DNA of 64,000 nucleotides from an uncultured bacterium (GCA_942636505.2 CALOGB020000126.1:248001-312000); one strand, 5' to 3'. Shown: positions 36,384 to 45,601, counted from the first letter of the stretch. Notes: a model not told the origin generated them from the letters alone. Numbers and translations: made by a program.

Positions 36384-37012
36384 CCAACCGCCAAGCTTTC
36401 GACGACGCCTTCGCGAAATGCCCGCTGATCGCGATCCTCCGCGGCGTAAAGACCGACGAGGTCGAGGCGATCGGCGATGCGCTGGTCGAGGCGGGCTTCA
36501 CGATCCTCGAAGTGCCGATGAACTCGCCCGATCCGCTCGACAGCATCGCCCGACTGGCGCGCCGGTTCGAAGGTCGCGCGGTCGTCGGCGCAGGCACGGT
36601 GTTGCGCGTGGAAGACGTCGAGGCGGTCGGCGCGGCCGGCGGCACGCTGATCATCGCCCCCAATGCAAACGTGCGCGTGATCGCCGCAGCGGCGGAGCGC
36701 GGCTATGTCGCGCTTCCCGGCATCGCGACCCCGACCGAGGCGTTTGCCGCGCTCGACGCCGGTGCCGCCGCGCTGAAGCTGTTCCCCGCCGAAGCCGCAA
36801 GCCCAGCGGTACTCAAGGCAATGCGCGCGATCCTCCCCAAGGACACGCCCGTGCTGCCGGTCGGCGGGATCGTGCCAGCGGCGATGGCGGACTGGCGCAA
36901 GGCCGGCGCGGCTGGCTTCGGGCTGGGCTCGGCCCTGTTCGCACCCGGTATGTCCGCAGCGGACGTCGGCGCACGCGCGAAGACGTTCATCGAGACGTGG
37001 AACGCGGGTTAG
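36380..37012 (+). CDS. dgoA: 2-dehydro-3-deoxy-6-phosphogalactonate aldolase
   Basis: 210 residues, the KDPG/KDPGal aldolase TIM barrel: LIAILRGVKTDEV with catalytic Glu further on in ILEVPMNSPDP, VGAGTVLRVEDV, and Schiff-base Lys in AALKLFPAEA, ending with PVGGI and GFGLGSALF. It splits 2-keto-3-deoxy-6-phosphogalactonate into pyruvate and glyceraldehyde 3-phosphate, the step after DgoK. The NSPDP after the strand-2 Glu resembles galactonate rather than gluconate aldolases. The galactonate dehydratase gene (dgoD) is not in the window. Confidence 0.93.
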   Translation: MTNRQAFDDAFAKCPLIAILRGVKTDEVEAIGDALVEAGFTILEVPMNSPDPLDSIARLARRFEGRAVVGAGTVLRVEDVEAVGAAGGTLIIAPNANVRVIAAAAERGYVALPGIATPTEAFAALDAGAAALKLFPAEAASPAVLKAMRAILPKDTPVLPVGGIVPAAMADWRKAGAAGFGLGSALFAPGMSAADVGARAKTFIETWNAG

Positions 37013-37068
37013 ACCCAAGACTGGACACAGGGATCGTCTTCGCGGCGCGCAGGGTTTAGGGCGGCGGG

Positions 37069-38190
37069 ATGATGTTTGCCGAACAGGAACGAGACCTCGC
37101 CAGACTTACGGCTGCCGACCGGTACCGATCGCTCCGGCCGCGTACGGGCGTCGACTTCGCCTCGAACGACTATCTCGGACTCGCCGGATCGGACCGGCTG
37201 CGTAGCGCGATGACCGATGCGTTGCAGCGCGGCGTCGCGGTCGGTTCGGGCGGGTCGCGGCTGTTGCGCGGCAATGCGCCCGAGCATGAGGCACTGGAGG
37301 CGGACGCCGCGCAGTTCTTCGGGACTAAGGCCGCGCTGTTCTTCGCGAGCGGCTATGTCGCCAACACGATCCTGTTCGCGACGCTGCCACAACGCGGCGA
37401 CCTGATCGTCCACGATGCGCTGATCCACGCCAGCGCGCACGAAGGCATGCGTCTCACGCGAGCGACCTTCGTCGCTGCGGCGCATAACGATGCCGATGCG
37501 TTCGAGGATGCGATCGCCGCGTGGCGCGCGTCGGGCGGGACAGGGCGTGTTTGGATCGCGGTCGAGAGCCTCTACAGCATGGACGGCGACCAGGCTCCGC
37601 TCGCGGCGTTAGCCGAGATTGCAGACCGCCACGACGCCGTCCTGCTGATCGATGAAGCGCACGCGACGGGTGTGTTCGGCACCGACGGCCGCGGGCTCGC
37701 CGAAGACCTTGATGGTCGCGAGAACGTCATTACCTTGCGGACTTGCGGCAAGGCGCTGGGGTGCGAGGGCGCTCTTTTGTGTGGCCCCGCGGTCATACGC
37801 GAATTTATCGTCAACCGCGGACGCGGGTTCATCTTTTCGACCGCACCCTCGCCGCTCATGGCACTGGCGGTTGGCGAGGCACTGCGGATCGTTGCGGACG
37901 AACCGGCGCGCCGGGAGCGACTGTGGACGTTGGTCGCCGCGGCGGAGCGCGTGCTCGCACCTTACGGTGTGGCGGCAACAAGCTCGCAGATTTTCCCGCT
38001 GGTGCTGGGCGACGCCGCGCGGACGATGCGTGTCGCCAGCGCGATCCAGGCGGCAGGGTTCGACGTGCGCGGGATACGGCCGCCGACCGTACCCGATGGT
38101 GGATCGCGGTTGCGGATATCGTTAACGCTCAACGCGACAATCGCGGATATCGAGGCTCTGGGAGCAGTCATGGGAGACGCACTGCGATGA
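37069..38190 (+). CDS. bioF: 8-amino-7-oxononanoate synthase
   Basis: 373 residues of the alpha-oxoamine synthase family: FASNDYLGLAG, GSGGSRLLRGN, ESLYSMDGD, LIDEAHATGVFG and the PLP lysine in TCGKALGCEGA. It condenses pimeloyl-ACP (or -CoA) with alanine in biotin synthesis. It is the first gene of bioF-bioD-bioA. Its stop overlaps the bioD start as ATGA. The 56 bases upstream show no clear BirA operator. Confidence 0.95.
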   Translation: MMFAEQERDLARLTAADRYRSLRPRTGVDFASNDYLGLAGSDRLRSAMTDALQRGVAVGSGGSRLLRGNAPEHEALEADAAQFFGTKAALFFASGYVANTILFATLPQRGDLIVHDALIHASAHEGMRLTRATFVAAAHNDADAFEDAIAAWRASGGTGRVWIAVESLYSMDGDQAPLAALAEIADRHDAVLLIDEAHATGVFGTDGRGLAEDLDGRENVITLRTCGKALGCEGALLCGPAVIREFIVNRGRGFIFSTAPSPLMALAVGEALRIVADEPARRERLWTLVAAAERVLAPYGVAATSSQIFPLVLGDAARTMRVASAIQAAGFDVRGIRPPTVPDGGSRLRISLTLNATIADIEALGAVMGDALR

Positions 38191-38804
38191 CGATCGTCGT
38201 TACCGGAACGGACACCGATATCGGCAAGACCGTATTCGCCGCTGGGCTTACCGCCGCACTCGGCGCGCGATATTGGAAGCCGGTGCAAGCCGGGCTCGCG
38301 GACGGCAGCGACGCAGCCTCGGCCGTAACGCTCGGCGTTCCTGCGGAGCACGTCGTGCCCGAAGCATACCGGCTGACGACGCCGTGCTCGCCGCACCTAG
38401 CCGCCGAGATCGACCGCGTGACGATCGATCCGGACCGCCTCGCGCTACCCGAAGTAAATGGTCCGCTAGTGGTCGAAGGAGCGGGTGGCGTGATGGTCCC
38501 CGTCACGCGCGACCTGATCTTCGCCGACCTGTTCGCGCGCTGGGGCAAGCCGGTCGTGCTAGTCGCCCGTACAGGTCTCGGCACGATCAACCACAGCATG
38601 CTGTCGATCGAGGCGTTGCGCAGCCGCGGCGTCCCAATCCTCGGCATCGCTTTCGTCGGCGACGCGGTCGAGGATAGCGAGGCGACCATCGCCACGCTCG
38701 GGAACGTCCGCCGCCTCGGCCGCCTGCCTCGCCTCGATCCGCTCAACGCCGCCACCCTGACCGAGGCATTCGCAGCGAAATTCGACCTGGAGGCGTTCCG
38801 GTGA
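38187..38804 (+). CDS. bioD: ATP-dependent dethiobiotin synthetase
   Basis: 205 residues with P-loop VTGTDTDIGKT (about 5-15), catalytic Lys in YWKPVQAG, VVEGAGGVMVP and the adenine region near FVGD. It closes the ureido ring of dethiobiotin from diaminopelargonate, CO2 and ATP. ATGA overlap with bioF and GTGA overlap with bioA make a tightly coupled operon. Confidence 0.95.
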   Translation: MTIVVTGTDTDIGKTVFAAGLTAALGARYWKPVQAGLADGSDAASAVTLGVPAEHVVPEAYRLTTPCSPHLAAEIDRVTIDPDRLALPEVNGPLVVEGAGGVMVPVTRDLIFADLFARWGKPVVLVARTGLGTINHSMLSIEALRSRGVPILGIAFVGDAVEDSEATIATLGNVRRLGRLPRLDPLNAATLTEAFAAKFDLEAFR

Positions 38805-40054
38805 GCAACTCCCCCGTCTGGCACCCCTTCACGCAACACGGCCTGCGCGAACCCATCCCGCTCGTCACGCATGCCGAGGGCGCCGCGCTCTACACGTCGG
38901 ACGGACGGCGGATCGTCGATGCGATCTCATCCTGGTGGGTCACCACACATGGCCACGCCAACCCGAAGATCATGGCCGCCATCGCCGAACAGGCGGGCAA
39001 GCTCGACCAAATCATCTTCGCCGGCTGGACGCATCAGCCGGCCGAAGACCTCGCGCGCGGCCTGACCGCGATCATGCCGCCGGACCTCACCCGCGTGTTC
39101 TTCTCGGACTCGGGCTCGACCAGCGTCGAGTGCGCGCTGAAGATGGCGCTCGGTTACTGGCTCGATCGCGGCGAGGATCGCCACCGCATCCTCGTGCTCG
39201 AGCACGGCTATCACGGCGACACGATCGGCGCGATGTCGGTCGGCGCACGCGGCGTCTACAACCGCGCCTATGCGCCGCTGCTGTTCGACGTCGGCACGAT
39301 CCCCTTCCCCGCCGCCGGCCACGAACAGGTCACGCTCGACGCGCTGGAGGCCGCATGTGCTCAGCACCCAGCCGCGTTCATCGTCGAACCGCTGCTGCTC
39401 GGCGCGGGCGGGATGCACATCTATCCGGCCCACATCCTCGCCGAGATGCGGCGAATCTGCGCGGCGCACGACGTCCTGTTCATCGCCGATGAGGTGATGA
39501 CCGGCTGGGGTCGCACCGGCACCTTGCTCGCGTGCGAACAGGCGGGCGTAGTCCCCGACATCCTGTGCCTCTCGAAGGGCCTGACCGGCGGCGCGATCCC
39601 GCTCGCGGTGACGATGGCGACCGAGGCGATCTACCAGGCGCACTACGGCACCGACCGCGCGCGCATGTTCTTCCACTCGTCGAGCTACACCGCCAACCCG
39701 ATCGCCTGCGCCGCCGCCAATGCGAACCTGGCGATATGGCGCGACGAACCCGTGCGCGAGCGGATCGGGGACCTTGGCACACGCCAGGCCTCGCGGCTGG
39801 AAGCTCTCGCTCGCCATCCCCGCATCGCCAACGCGCGCCATATCGGCACGATCACCGCTGTCGAACTCCGCGGCGAGGACGGCTATCTGTCGCAGATCGG
39901 CCCGCGCCTGCTCGCGTTCTTCGGCGAGCGCGACCTGTTGCTCCGCCCGCTCGGCAACACTGTCTACGTGATGCCGCCTTACTGCATCGACGATTCCGAT
40001 CTCGACCGAATCTACGCGGCGATCGCCGAAGCATGCGATGCAATCCGGCATTGA
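38801..40054 (+). CDS. bioA: Adenosylmethionine-8-amino-7-oxononanoate aminotransferase
   Basis: 417 residues, class III aminotransferase. N-terminal WHPFTQH is the BioA signature. FSDSGSTSVECALKMAL binds PLP phosphate, FIADEVMTGWGRTG carries the Asp, and Lys in LSKGLTGGAIPL forms the aldimine. It uses S-adenosylmethionine as amino donor to make 7,8-diaminopelargonate. The start is GTG, overlapping the bioD stop. bioB is not in the window. Confidence 0.95.
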   Translation: MSNSPVWHPFTQHGLREPIPLVTHAEGAALYTSDGRRIVDAISSWWVTTHGHANPKIMAAIAEQAGKLDQIIFAGWTHQPAEDLARGLTAIMPPDLTRVFFSDSGSTSVECALKMALGYWLDRGEDRHRILVLEHGYHGDTIGAMSVGARGVYNRAYAPLLFDVGTIPFPAAGHEQVTLDALEAACAQHPAAFIVEPLLLGAGGMHIYPAHILAEMRRICAAHDVLFIADEVMTGWGRTGTLLACEQAGVVPDILCLSKGLTGGAIPLAVTMATEAIYQAHYGTDRARMFFHSSSYTANPIACAAANANLAIWRDEPVRERIGDLGTRQASRLEALARHPRIANARHIGTITAVELRGEDGYLSQIGPRLLAFFGERDLLLRPLGNTVYVMPPYCIDDSDLDRIYAAIAEACDAIRH

Positions 40055-40065
40055 TCCTGACGTTC

Positions 40066-40082
40066 TTGCTGCACTGCAGCAA
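40066..40082 (+). terminator. Short hairpin after bioA
   Basis: TTGCTGC and GCAGCAA arms around ACT, 12 bases after the bioA stop. There is no T tract, so termination strength is doubtful. Confidence 0.35.
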
Positions 40083-40152
40083 CAAATGATGTACGTGCGA
40101 CGTTGAGATAAGATCGCGGCCGAGTACGCTGGCGACGAAAGGCTCGATTCAC

Positions 40153-41271
40153 GTGAGAAACATCGCCGATACCCTCGCCCGCATGGCGCGCCCCGGAGCC
40201 CCGACGCCGCGCGACACTGCGCCCAGCCGCCTGACGCCACTGACCGAGTTCGGGACCAATCCAGGTGCACTGCTGGGCTTCAGCTACGTTCCCGCCGACC
40301 TCCCACCGGGCGCGCCAATAGTCGTCGTCCTGCACGGCTGCACGCAGACCGCGGCGGGCTATGACCACGGATCAGGCTGGTCGAAGCTCGCCGATCGCGC
40401 GGGCTTCGCGCTGGTATTCCCCGAGCAGACGCGTGCGAACAACCCTAACCTCTGCTTCAACTGGTTCGCATCGGAGGACACAGCACAAGCCGGCGGCGAG
40501 GCAGAATCGATCGCGCAGATGACCGAGACGATGATCGCGCGCCACGGCCTCGACCGCAGCCGCGTGTACGTTACCGGGCTGTCGGCGGGCGGCGCGATGA
40601 CGATGGCGATGCTGGTCACGCGCTCGGACCTGTTCGCGGGTGGCGCGGTGATCGGCGGGCTGGCCTACGGCACCGCGACCGGCGTGTCGCAGGCGCTCGA
40701 CCGGATGCGCGGGCATGGCGACACCAGCGATACCGCGCTGGTCGACATGGTCCACAGCGGCGCGCGTGGGCACGACGGACGCTGGCCGACGCTCGCGATC
40801 TGGCACGGCGGCGCGGACGCGACGGTGAGCGTGGCGAACGCGGACACGATCGCGCGGCAGTGGCGCGGGATCCACGGCGTCGGTGCGAAGGCCGTGCGTA
40901 CGGAGCGGGTGGGCACCGCCGTCCACCGGATCTGGTCGGACGCGGAAGGGCGCGACGTCGTCGAGGACTGGACCGTGCCGGGCATGGGCCACGGTACGCC
41001 GATCGATCCGTTGCACGGCGAGCGACTAGGGGCTGCGGGGCCGTTCATGCTCGACGTCGGGATTTCGAGCACCGCGGTAATCGCGAAATCCTGGGGGTTG
41101 GTTGCGGCGACAAAGGCGGAGACCGCGCCTAAGCCGGCACCGGTCGAACGCGTTGCCAAGATCGCGATTCCCGTCTCGCCGAAGCCTGCGTCGAAGCCTC
41201 GCGCCGAAACCCCCGCCGGTATCCAGGCGACGATCGAAAACGCCCTCCGCGCAGCCGGATTGATGCGGTAG
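40153..41271 (+). CDS. PHB-depolymerase-family esterase
   Basis: 372 residues. The alpha/beta hydrolase core has oxyanion HGCTQTAAGYDHGSGW, nucleophile Ser in VTGLSAGGAM, Asp region AIWHGGADATVSV and His in PGMGHGTPI, as in the LpqC/Esterase_phb family, which covers PHB depolymerases, feruloyl and acetylxylan esterases. No signal peptide is evident after the GTG start, so a cytoplasmic esterase acting on short oligomers or other esters is possible. The last 70 residues are a Pro/Lys/Ala-rich tail and a short helix (IQATIENALRAAGLMR) that resembles a polymer-binding or phasin-like tail. Confidence 0.78.
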   Translation: MRNIADTLARMARPGAPTPRDTAPSRLTPLTEFGTNPGALLGFSYVPADLPPGAPIVVVLHGCTQTAAGYDHGSGWSKLADRAGFALVFPEQTRANNPNLCFNWFASEDTAQAGGEAESIAQMTETMIARHGLDRSRVYVTGLSAGGAMTMAMLVTRSDLFAGGAVIGGLAYGTATGVSQALDRMRGHGDTSDTALVDMVHSGARGHDGRWPTLAIWHGGADATVSVANADTIARQWRGIHGVGAKAVRTERVGTAVHRIWSDAEGRDVVEDWTVPGMGHGTPIDPLHGERLGAAGPFMLDVGISSTAVIAKSWGLVAATKAETAPKPAPVERVAKIAIPVSPKPASKPRAETPAGIQATIENALRAAGLMR

Positions 41272-41314
41272 GATAGACTTCGGCTAGGTGTCAGATCCGA
41301 CTGCGCCAACTCCC

Positions 41315-41398
41315 CCGTCATCCTGATGAAAGTCAGGATCCAGAGCCAAACAGCACACCGTTCTTTACCCTGGATCCTGACTTTCGTCAGGATGACGG
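41315..41398. repeat. Family 3 dispersed palindrome, copy A
   Basis: Ends CCGTCAT and ATGACGG are complementary. Inside, each half carries its own small hairpin (CCTGATGAAAGTCAGG and CCTGACTTTCGTCAGG) followed by a GATCCAG/CTGGATC pairing. It sits in the 357-base gap after the esterase gene. That gap also holds a family 4-like copy; the rest is featureless. Confidence 0.85.
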
Positions 41399-41461
41399 AG
41401 TGGTTGGGGAGCGTTGCGAGATTGTCCCAGTGCCGTTCGCACCGAATCGCGCCCTATCGAT

Positions 41462-41564
41462 CCTCCCCCGCCAGGGGGAGGTGGCAGGCACTCGCCTGAC
41501 GGAGGGGGCGGGATGGACGAAAGCCGTTCCGGGTCCTCCCCCTCCGTCGTCTGCCGGCGCCACC
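41462..41564. repeat. Family 4-like palindrome, divergent copy
   Basis: It starts with a hairpin CCTCCCCC/GGGGGAGG, and GGTGGCAGG and GACGGAGGGGG on the left pair with CCCCCTCCGTC and GCCACC on the right. More divergent than the other family 4 copies. Confidence 0.6.
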
Positions 41565-41628
41565 GCCCCTGCATGTGAGTATCCACGCGAGCAATCGACA
41601 AGCCGCCCAACCCGGCTAAAGCCAGCGC

Positions 41629-43002
41629 ATGACGTCCACCCCGCCCCGCCCCTGGCGCACCGAGTTCGCTGCCACGCTGAAACTCGCTTGGCCACTGGTC
41701 GCGACCAATCTCGCCCAGGCACTGGTCGGCGCGACCGACGTCGCGATGCTGGGGCGGCTCGGATCGGACACGCTGGCGGCAGCGACGCTCGGCCTCAACC
41801 TCTACCTCGTCTTCCTGATCTTCGGGATGGGCCTCACCACCGCGGCCGTCCCGATGATCGCACGCGAGCGCGGCGCGCGGCCGCACGCGGTGCGGGATAT
41901 CCGGCGGACCGTGCGCCAGACGATTTGGGTCGCCGCAACGCTCTGCCTGCCCTCGTGGATCATCCTATGGAATGCCGAGCCGATCCTCGTCCACCTGCTC
42001 GACCAGGATCCGCTGCTCGCGCACGAGGCAGCGCGGTTCGTCCGCGCGGTGATGTGGGGGATGCTTCCCAGCCTATGCTTCCTCGTGCTCCGCGCATTCG
42101 TCGCTGCGCTGGAAAAACCCGCCTGGTCGCTGGTGGTGATGGTCGGGCTGCTGGTCGTCAACGCCGGGCTCAATTGGCTGCTGATCTTCGGCCACGCAGG
42201 CCTTCCCGCGCTCGGCCTGCTCGGTTCGGGGATGGCAAGCAGCATCGCCAACGGCCTGAGCTTCGTCGCGATGGCCACCGTCATCGTCTACGCGAGGCCG
42301 TTCCGCCGCTATCGCCTGCTCGGACGGTTCTGGCGCAGCGACTGGCCACGCTACCGCGCAGTCTGGAAACTCGGCCTACCGATCGCGATCACGCTCGGGT
42401 TCGAATCCACCGTGTTCATCGCTGCGGTGTTCCTGATGGGCCTGCTCGGCACCGTGCCGCTCGCCGCGCATGCGATCGCGATCCAGATCGCCAGCGTCAC
42501 CTTCATGGTCCCGCTCGGCATCGCGCAGGCGGCGACGATCCGCGTCGGCCTGGCGTCAGGGCGTGGCGACCGCGCGGGCATAGGGCGCGCAGGTTGGGCG
42601 GCGTTCGCGATTGGCGAGAGCTTCATGGTGCTGACCGCCGCGCTGCTGATCCTCGCCCCGCAGTTGCTGATCGGCATCATCCTCGACGTCGATGCGCCTG
42701 CGAACGCGCCGGTTGTCGCGCTCGCGATCTCTCTGCTCGCGGTGGCTGCGATATTCCAGGTGGTGGACGGCGCGCAGGTGATCGGCGCGGGGATGTTGCG
42801 CGGATTGGGGGATACCACGGTGCCGATGATCTTCGCTGCGATCGGCTATTGGGGGATCGGCATCGGGGTCGGCGCGTGGCTCGCCTTTGCCCGCGGCTGG
42901 GGGGGCGTCGGTATCTGGACCGGGCTGGCGACCGGATTGGCGGTAGTGTCGGTGCTGATGATGGCCCGATGGCAGGCGCGCGAGCGGCTCGGCCTCGGCT
43001 AA
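41629..43002 (+). CDS. MATE-family multidrug/metabolite exporter
   Basis: 457 residues with twelve hydrophobic segments in two homologous halves, starting FAATLKLAWPLVATNLAQAL and GATDVAMLGRLGSDTLAA, which is the NorM-type N-lobe, and matching GLPIAITLGFESTVFIAAVF in the second half. MATE proteins export cationic compounds using a sodium or proton gradient. The substrate cannot be told. The gene stands alone between a repeat-rich gap and a small protein gene. Confidence 0.9.
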   Translation: MTSTPPRPWRTEFAATLKLAWPLVATNLAQALVGATDVAMLGRLGSDTLAAATLGLNLYLVFLIFGMGLTTAAVPMIARERGARPHAVRDIRRTVRQTIWVAATLCLPSWIILWNAEPILVHLLDQDPLLAHEAARFVRAVMWGMLPSLCFLVLRAFVAALEKPAWSLVVMVGLLVVNAGLNWLLIFGHAGLPALGLLGSGMASSIANGLSFVAMATVIVYARPFRRYRLLGRFWRSDWPRYRAVWKLGLPIAITLGFESTVFIAAVFLMGLLGTVPLAAHAIAIQIASVTFMVPLGIAQAATIRVGLASGRGDRAGIGRAGWAAFAIGESFMVLTAALLILAPQLLIGIILDVDAPANAPVVALAISLLAVAAIFQVVDGAQVIGAGMLRGLGDTTVPMIFAAIGYWGIGIGVGAWLAFARGWGGVGIWTGLATGLAVVSVLMMARWQARERLGLG

Positions 43003-43087
43003 GGCTCGCTTGGTCTCTTTGTCCGACAAGACTGATACATAACCGCTCCAGTGTGTTAACGTGTGTTACACAACCGGAGCCTAACAT

Positions 43088-43306
43088 ATGCCTGATCAAG
43101 ACCGCATCGTCGCGATCGGTTTGCTCACGCAGCGCGACGTTTTCGCGCTCGGCCACGACCTGTCCCGCGTCTATCCGATCGACGAGATGCCGTGCTTCGG
43201 CGCGTTGCTCGGCGCGATCGACGAAGCAGACCGGGCGTTCCACCGTGCCCGCGATGCCCAGCAGCTAGCCATTCCTCTGCAACAGAGCGCAACCTCGCGC
43301 GGATAG
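43088..43306 (+). CDS. Small uncharacterised protein
   Basis: 72 residues, no signal or membrane helix, mildly acidic N-terminal part (DRIVAIGLLTQRDVFALGHD; IDEMPCFGALLGAIDEADRA). GGAG lies 8 bases before the ATG, and the amino acid composition is protein-like and unlike the Arg-rich shadow frames, so it is probably real. No family recognised. It precedes the MAPEG gene by 36 bases and could share its transcript. Confidence 0.6.
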   Translation: MPDQDRIVAIGLLTQRDVFALGHDLSRVYPIDEMPCFGALLGAIDEADRAFHRARDAQQLAIPLQQSATSRG

Positions 43307-43342
43307 CGGCGTTCGAGACCCGCTGCCCTGCGGAGATCATTA

Positions 43343-43738
43343 ATGACGCTACCTACCGAAATGCTGTTGCTGGGCTGGTCGACGGTCCTGCTGTTCGCGT
43401 ACGTCATGATCCAGGGCCAGACCGCGACGCGCGACCGCGGACTCGACTGGAACGCCGGGCCCCGCGATGGCGAGCAGAAGCCGCTCGGCGAGATGGCCGG
43501 ACGCGCCGAACGCGCGCTCAAGAATTTCCAGGAAACCTACCCGGTCTTCATCGCGCTTGCACTTGGGCTAGCGGTGACCGATCGCACTGGCGGGCTGGGT
43601 GCGATCGGCGCATGGCTCTGGTTCGGCGCGCGGATCGCCTACATCCCGCTCTATCTGTTCGGCATCAAATATGTCCGCAGCCTGTGCTGGACGGTGTCGA
43701 TCCTCGCCCTGCTGCTGATGCTGATCCGCTTCCTCTAA
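43343..43738 (+). CDS. MAPEG-family membrane protein
   Basis: 131 residues with four hydrophobic helices. A loop after helix 1 (NAGPRDGEQKPLGEMAGRAERALKNF) contains the MAPEG family Arg-Ala-x-x-Asn-like motif RALKNFQETYPVF. Bacterial members are mostly uncharacterised relatives of microsomal glutathione transferase and leukotriene synthase. Location is the inner membrane. It is convergent with mmsB, with only 3 bases between the stops. Confidence 0.8.
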   Translation: MTLPTEMLLLGWSTVLLFAYVMIQGQTATRDRGLDWNAGPRDGEQKPLGEMAGRAERALKNFQETYPVFIALALGLAVTDRTGGLGAIGAWLWFGARIAYIPLYLFGIKYVRSLCWTVSILALLLMLIRFL

Positions 43739-43741
43739 GGC

Positions 43742-44617
43742 CTAACCGCGCAACGTGCGGATGATCGCCGAGAAGTCGAGCCCGCCCTGCCCGGCCTCGG
43801 CAAAAGCCTCGTAACGCTCGGCCGCCTTCGCGCCCATCGGCGTATCGGCACCGGTGTCCTGCGCCGCGGCCATCGCAAGTCGCAGGTCCTTGAGCATCAG
43901 CGCCGCCGCGAAGCCGCCCTGATAGTCGTGATCGGCGGGCGTATCGGGACCGATGCCGGGCAGCGGCGCATAGGTGGTCATCGACCAACTCTGCCCCGAC
44001 GACACGCTGGCGATGTCGTAGAACGCCTGCACATCGAGCCCGAGCTTCTCCGCCAGCACGAACGCTTCGCAAGTCGCGATCATCGTCGCGCCGAGGATCA
44101 TGTTGTTGCAGATCTTCGCCGCCTGCCCCGCGCCGTTCGCACCGGCGTGGATGACCGCCTTGCCCATGTCGGTCAGGATCGCCTGCGCCCGATCGAAGGC
44201 CTCCGCTGAGCCACCGACCATGAAGGTGAGCGTCCCCGCATTGGCCGCACCGATCCCACCCGAGACGGGCGCGTCGACCGCGACGAGGCCCTTGGCCTGA
44301 GCGGCGGCGGCGACCTGCTTGGCGGTGGCGACGTCGATCGTCGAACAGTCGATCAGGATCGCGGACGGCGACGCGATGGCGAACAGCGCATCATAGACCT
44401 CGGCGACATGCTTGCCGGCGGGGAGCATCGTCACGATCGCCTCGGCACCGTCGGCGGCTTCGGCGGCGGACGCGACGGGCAGGCATCCGGCGGCCTTCGC
44501 CTTGTCGAGCGCATCGGCGCTCAGGTCGAAGGCGCGGACGTCGTGGCCCTTCTTGGCGAGGTTCGCCGCCATCCCGCCGCCCATGTTGCCGAGCCCGATG
44601 AAACCGATCCGTGCCAT
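43742..44617 (-). CDS. mmsB: 3-hydroxyisobutyrate dehydrogenase
   Basis: 291 residues of the beta-hydroxyacid dehydrogenase family: NAD motif GFIGLGNMGGGMAANL, substrate motif DAPVSGGIGAANAGTL, catalytic Lys in GQAAKICNNM and the C-terminal KDLRLAM. It oxidises 3-hydroxyisobutyrate to methylmalonate semialdehyde in valine breakdown. It is the last gene of the operon headed by mmsA, and a family 4 palindrome separates it from the enoyl-CoA hydratase gene. AGGAGAGAG precedes the ATG. Confidence 0.93.
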   Translation of the reverse strand: MARIGFIGLGNMGGGMAANLAKKGHDVRAFDLSADALDKAKAAGCLPVASAAEAADGAEAIVTMLPAGKHVAEVYDALFAIASPSAILIDCSTIDVATAKQVAAAAQAKGLVAVDAPVSGGIGAANAGTLTFMVGGSAEAFDRAQAILTDMGKAVIHAGANGAGQAAKICNNMILGATMIATCEAFVLAEKLGLDVQAFYDIASVSSGQSWSMTTYAPLPGIGPDTPADHDYQGGFAAALMLKDLRLAMAAAQDTGADTPMGAKAAERYEAFAEAGQGGLDFSAIIRTLRG

Positions 44618-44637
44618 GTTCTCTCTCCTAATTTTGC

Positions 44638-44743
44638 TCCCCTCCCGTTCACGGGAGGGGTTGGGGGAGGGGCGTGCCTCACAGACCGGACGCCGGTACG
44701 TACGTCGCGCCCTCCCCTAGCCCCTCCCGCAAGCGGGAGGGGG
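44638..44743. repeat. Family 4 dispersed palindrome, copy A
   Basis: Left half TCCCCTCCCGTTCACGGGAG followed by GGTTGGGGGAGGG pairs with CCCTCCCCTAGCCCC and CTCCCGCAAGCGGGAGG on the right. Each half also folds on itself. It fills the gap between the enoyl-CoA hydratase and mmsB genes. Confidence 0.85.
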
Positions 44744-44750
44744 ACTACGA

Positions 44751-45524
44751 TCATTTCCCAGTCCAGGTCCCGGCGCGCTTCTCGACGAATGCGGCCATGC
44801 CTTCGCTCTGGTCCGCCGTCCCGAACAGCCCGTGGAACAGCCGCCGCTCGAACTGGACGCCCATCGCGAGCCCTGTCTCGAACGCCGCGTTGACCATTTC
44901 CTTGTTCGCCAGCACCGCCAGCGGCGCCATCGCCGCGATCGTCGTCGCCGTCTTCACCGCCTCCTCGACCAGCTCGTCCGCCGGCACGATCCGCGAGACC
45001 AGCCCCGCGCGCTCCGCCTCCTCGGCATCCATCATCCGCCCGGTCAGGCACATCTCCATCGCCTTGGCCTTGCCAACCGCGCGCGTGAGGCGCTGCGATC
45101 CGCCCATGCCGGGGGACACGGCGAGCTTGATCTCGGGCTGGCCGAACTTGGCGGTATCCGCCGCGAGGATGAAGTCGCACATCATCGCCAGTTCGCACCC
45201 GCCGCCAAGCGCATAACCCGCCACCGCCGCGATCACCGGTTTCCGCGTCCGCGTAAAATGCTCCCACCCGGCGAAAAAGTTGCTCGCGTACATCTCCGCG
45301 AACCCCTGCGACTGCATTTCCTTGATGTCCGCCCCCGCCGCGAACGCCTTGGCCGAGCCGGTTAGCACGGCGCACCCTTGCGACGGGTCCGCATCGAACG
45401 CGGCAAACGCGGCGATCAGGTCGGCGAGCACCTGCGAATTCAGCGCGTTCAGCGCCTGGGGCCGGTTCAACGTGACAAGCGTGACGCCACCGCGCTGCTC
45501 GACGAGGATCGTTTCGTAGGTCAT
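44751..45524 (-). CDS. Enoyl-CoA hydratase
   Basis: 257 residues, crotonase fold. Oxyanion segments [15 protein letters not shown] and [16 protein letters not shown] are present with the catalytic Glu pair region (Glu in CELAM and in the [20 protein letters not shown] block). It hydrates methacrylyl-CoA, or short-chain enoyl-CoA generally, to the 3-hydroxyacyl-CoA. Its place between the hydroxyisobutyryl-CoA hydrolase and mmsB supports the valine role. Confidence 0.92.
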   Translation of the reverse strand: MTYETILVEQRGGVTLVTLNRPQALNALNSQVLADLIAAFAAFDADPSQGCAVLTGSAKAFAAGADIKEMQSQGFAEMYASNFFAGWEHFTRTRKPVIAAVAGYALGGGCELAMMCDFILAADTAKFGQPEIKLAVSPGMGGSQRLTRAVGKAKAMEMCLTGRMMDAEEAERAGLVSRIVPADELVEEAVKTATTIAAMAPLAVLANKEMVNAAFETGLAMGVQFERRLFHGLFGTADQSEGMAAFVEKRAGTWTGK

Positions 45525-45539
45525 TCACTTACTCCTTGT

Positions 45540-45592
45540 ATCCCCGCGAAGGCGGGGACCCAGTCTGGGCTCCCGCCTTCGCGGGAGAACAT
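45540..45592. repeat. Family 2 dispersed palindrome, copy B
   Basis: CCCCGCGAAGGCGGGGACCCAG pattern on the left and its complement CTGGGCTCCCGCCTTCGCGGG-type on the right. It occupies the whole gap between the hydrolase and hydratase genes of the valine operon. Confidence 0.88.
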
Positions 45593-45601
45593 TTAGGCGT
45601 A

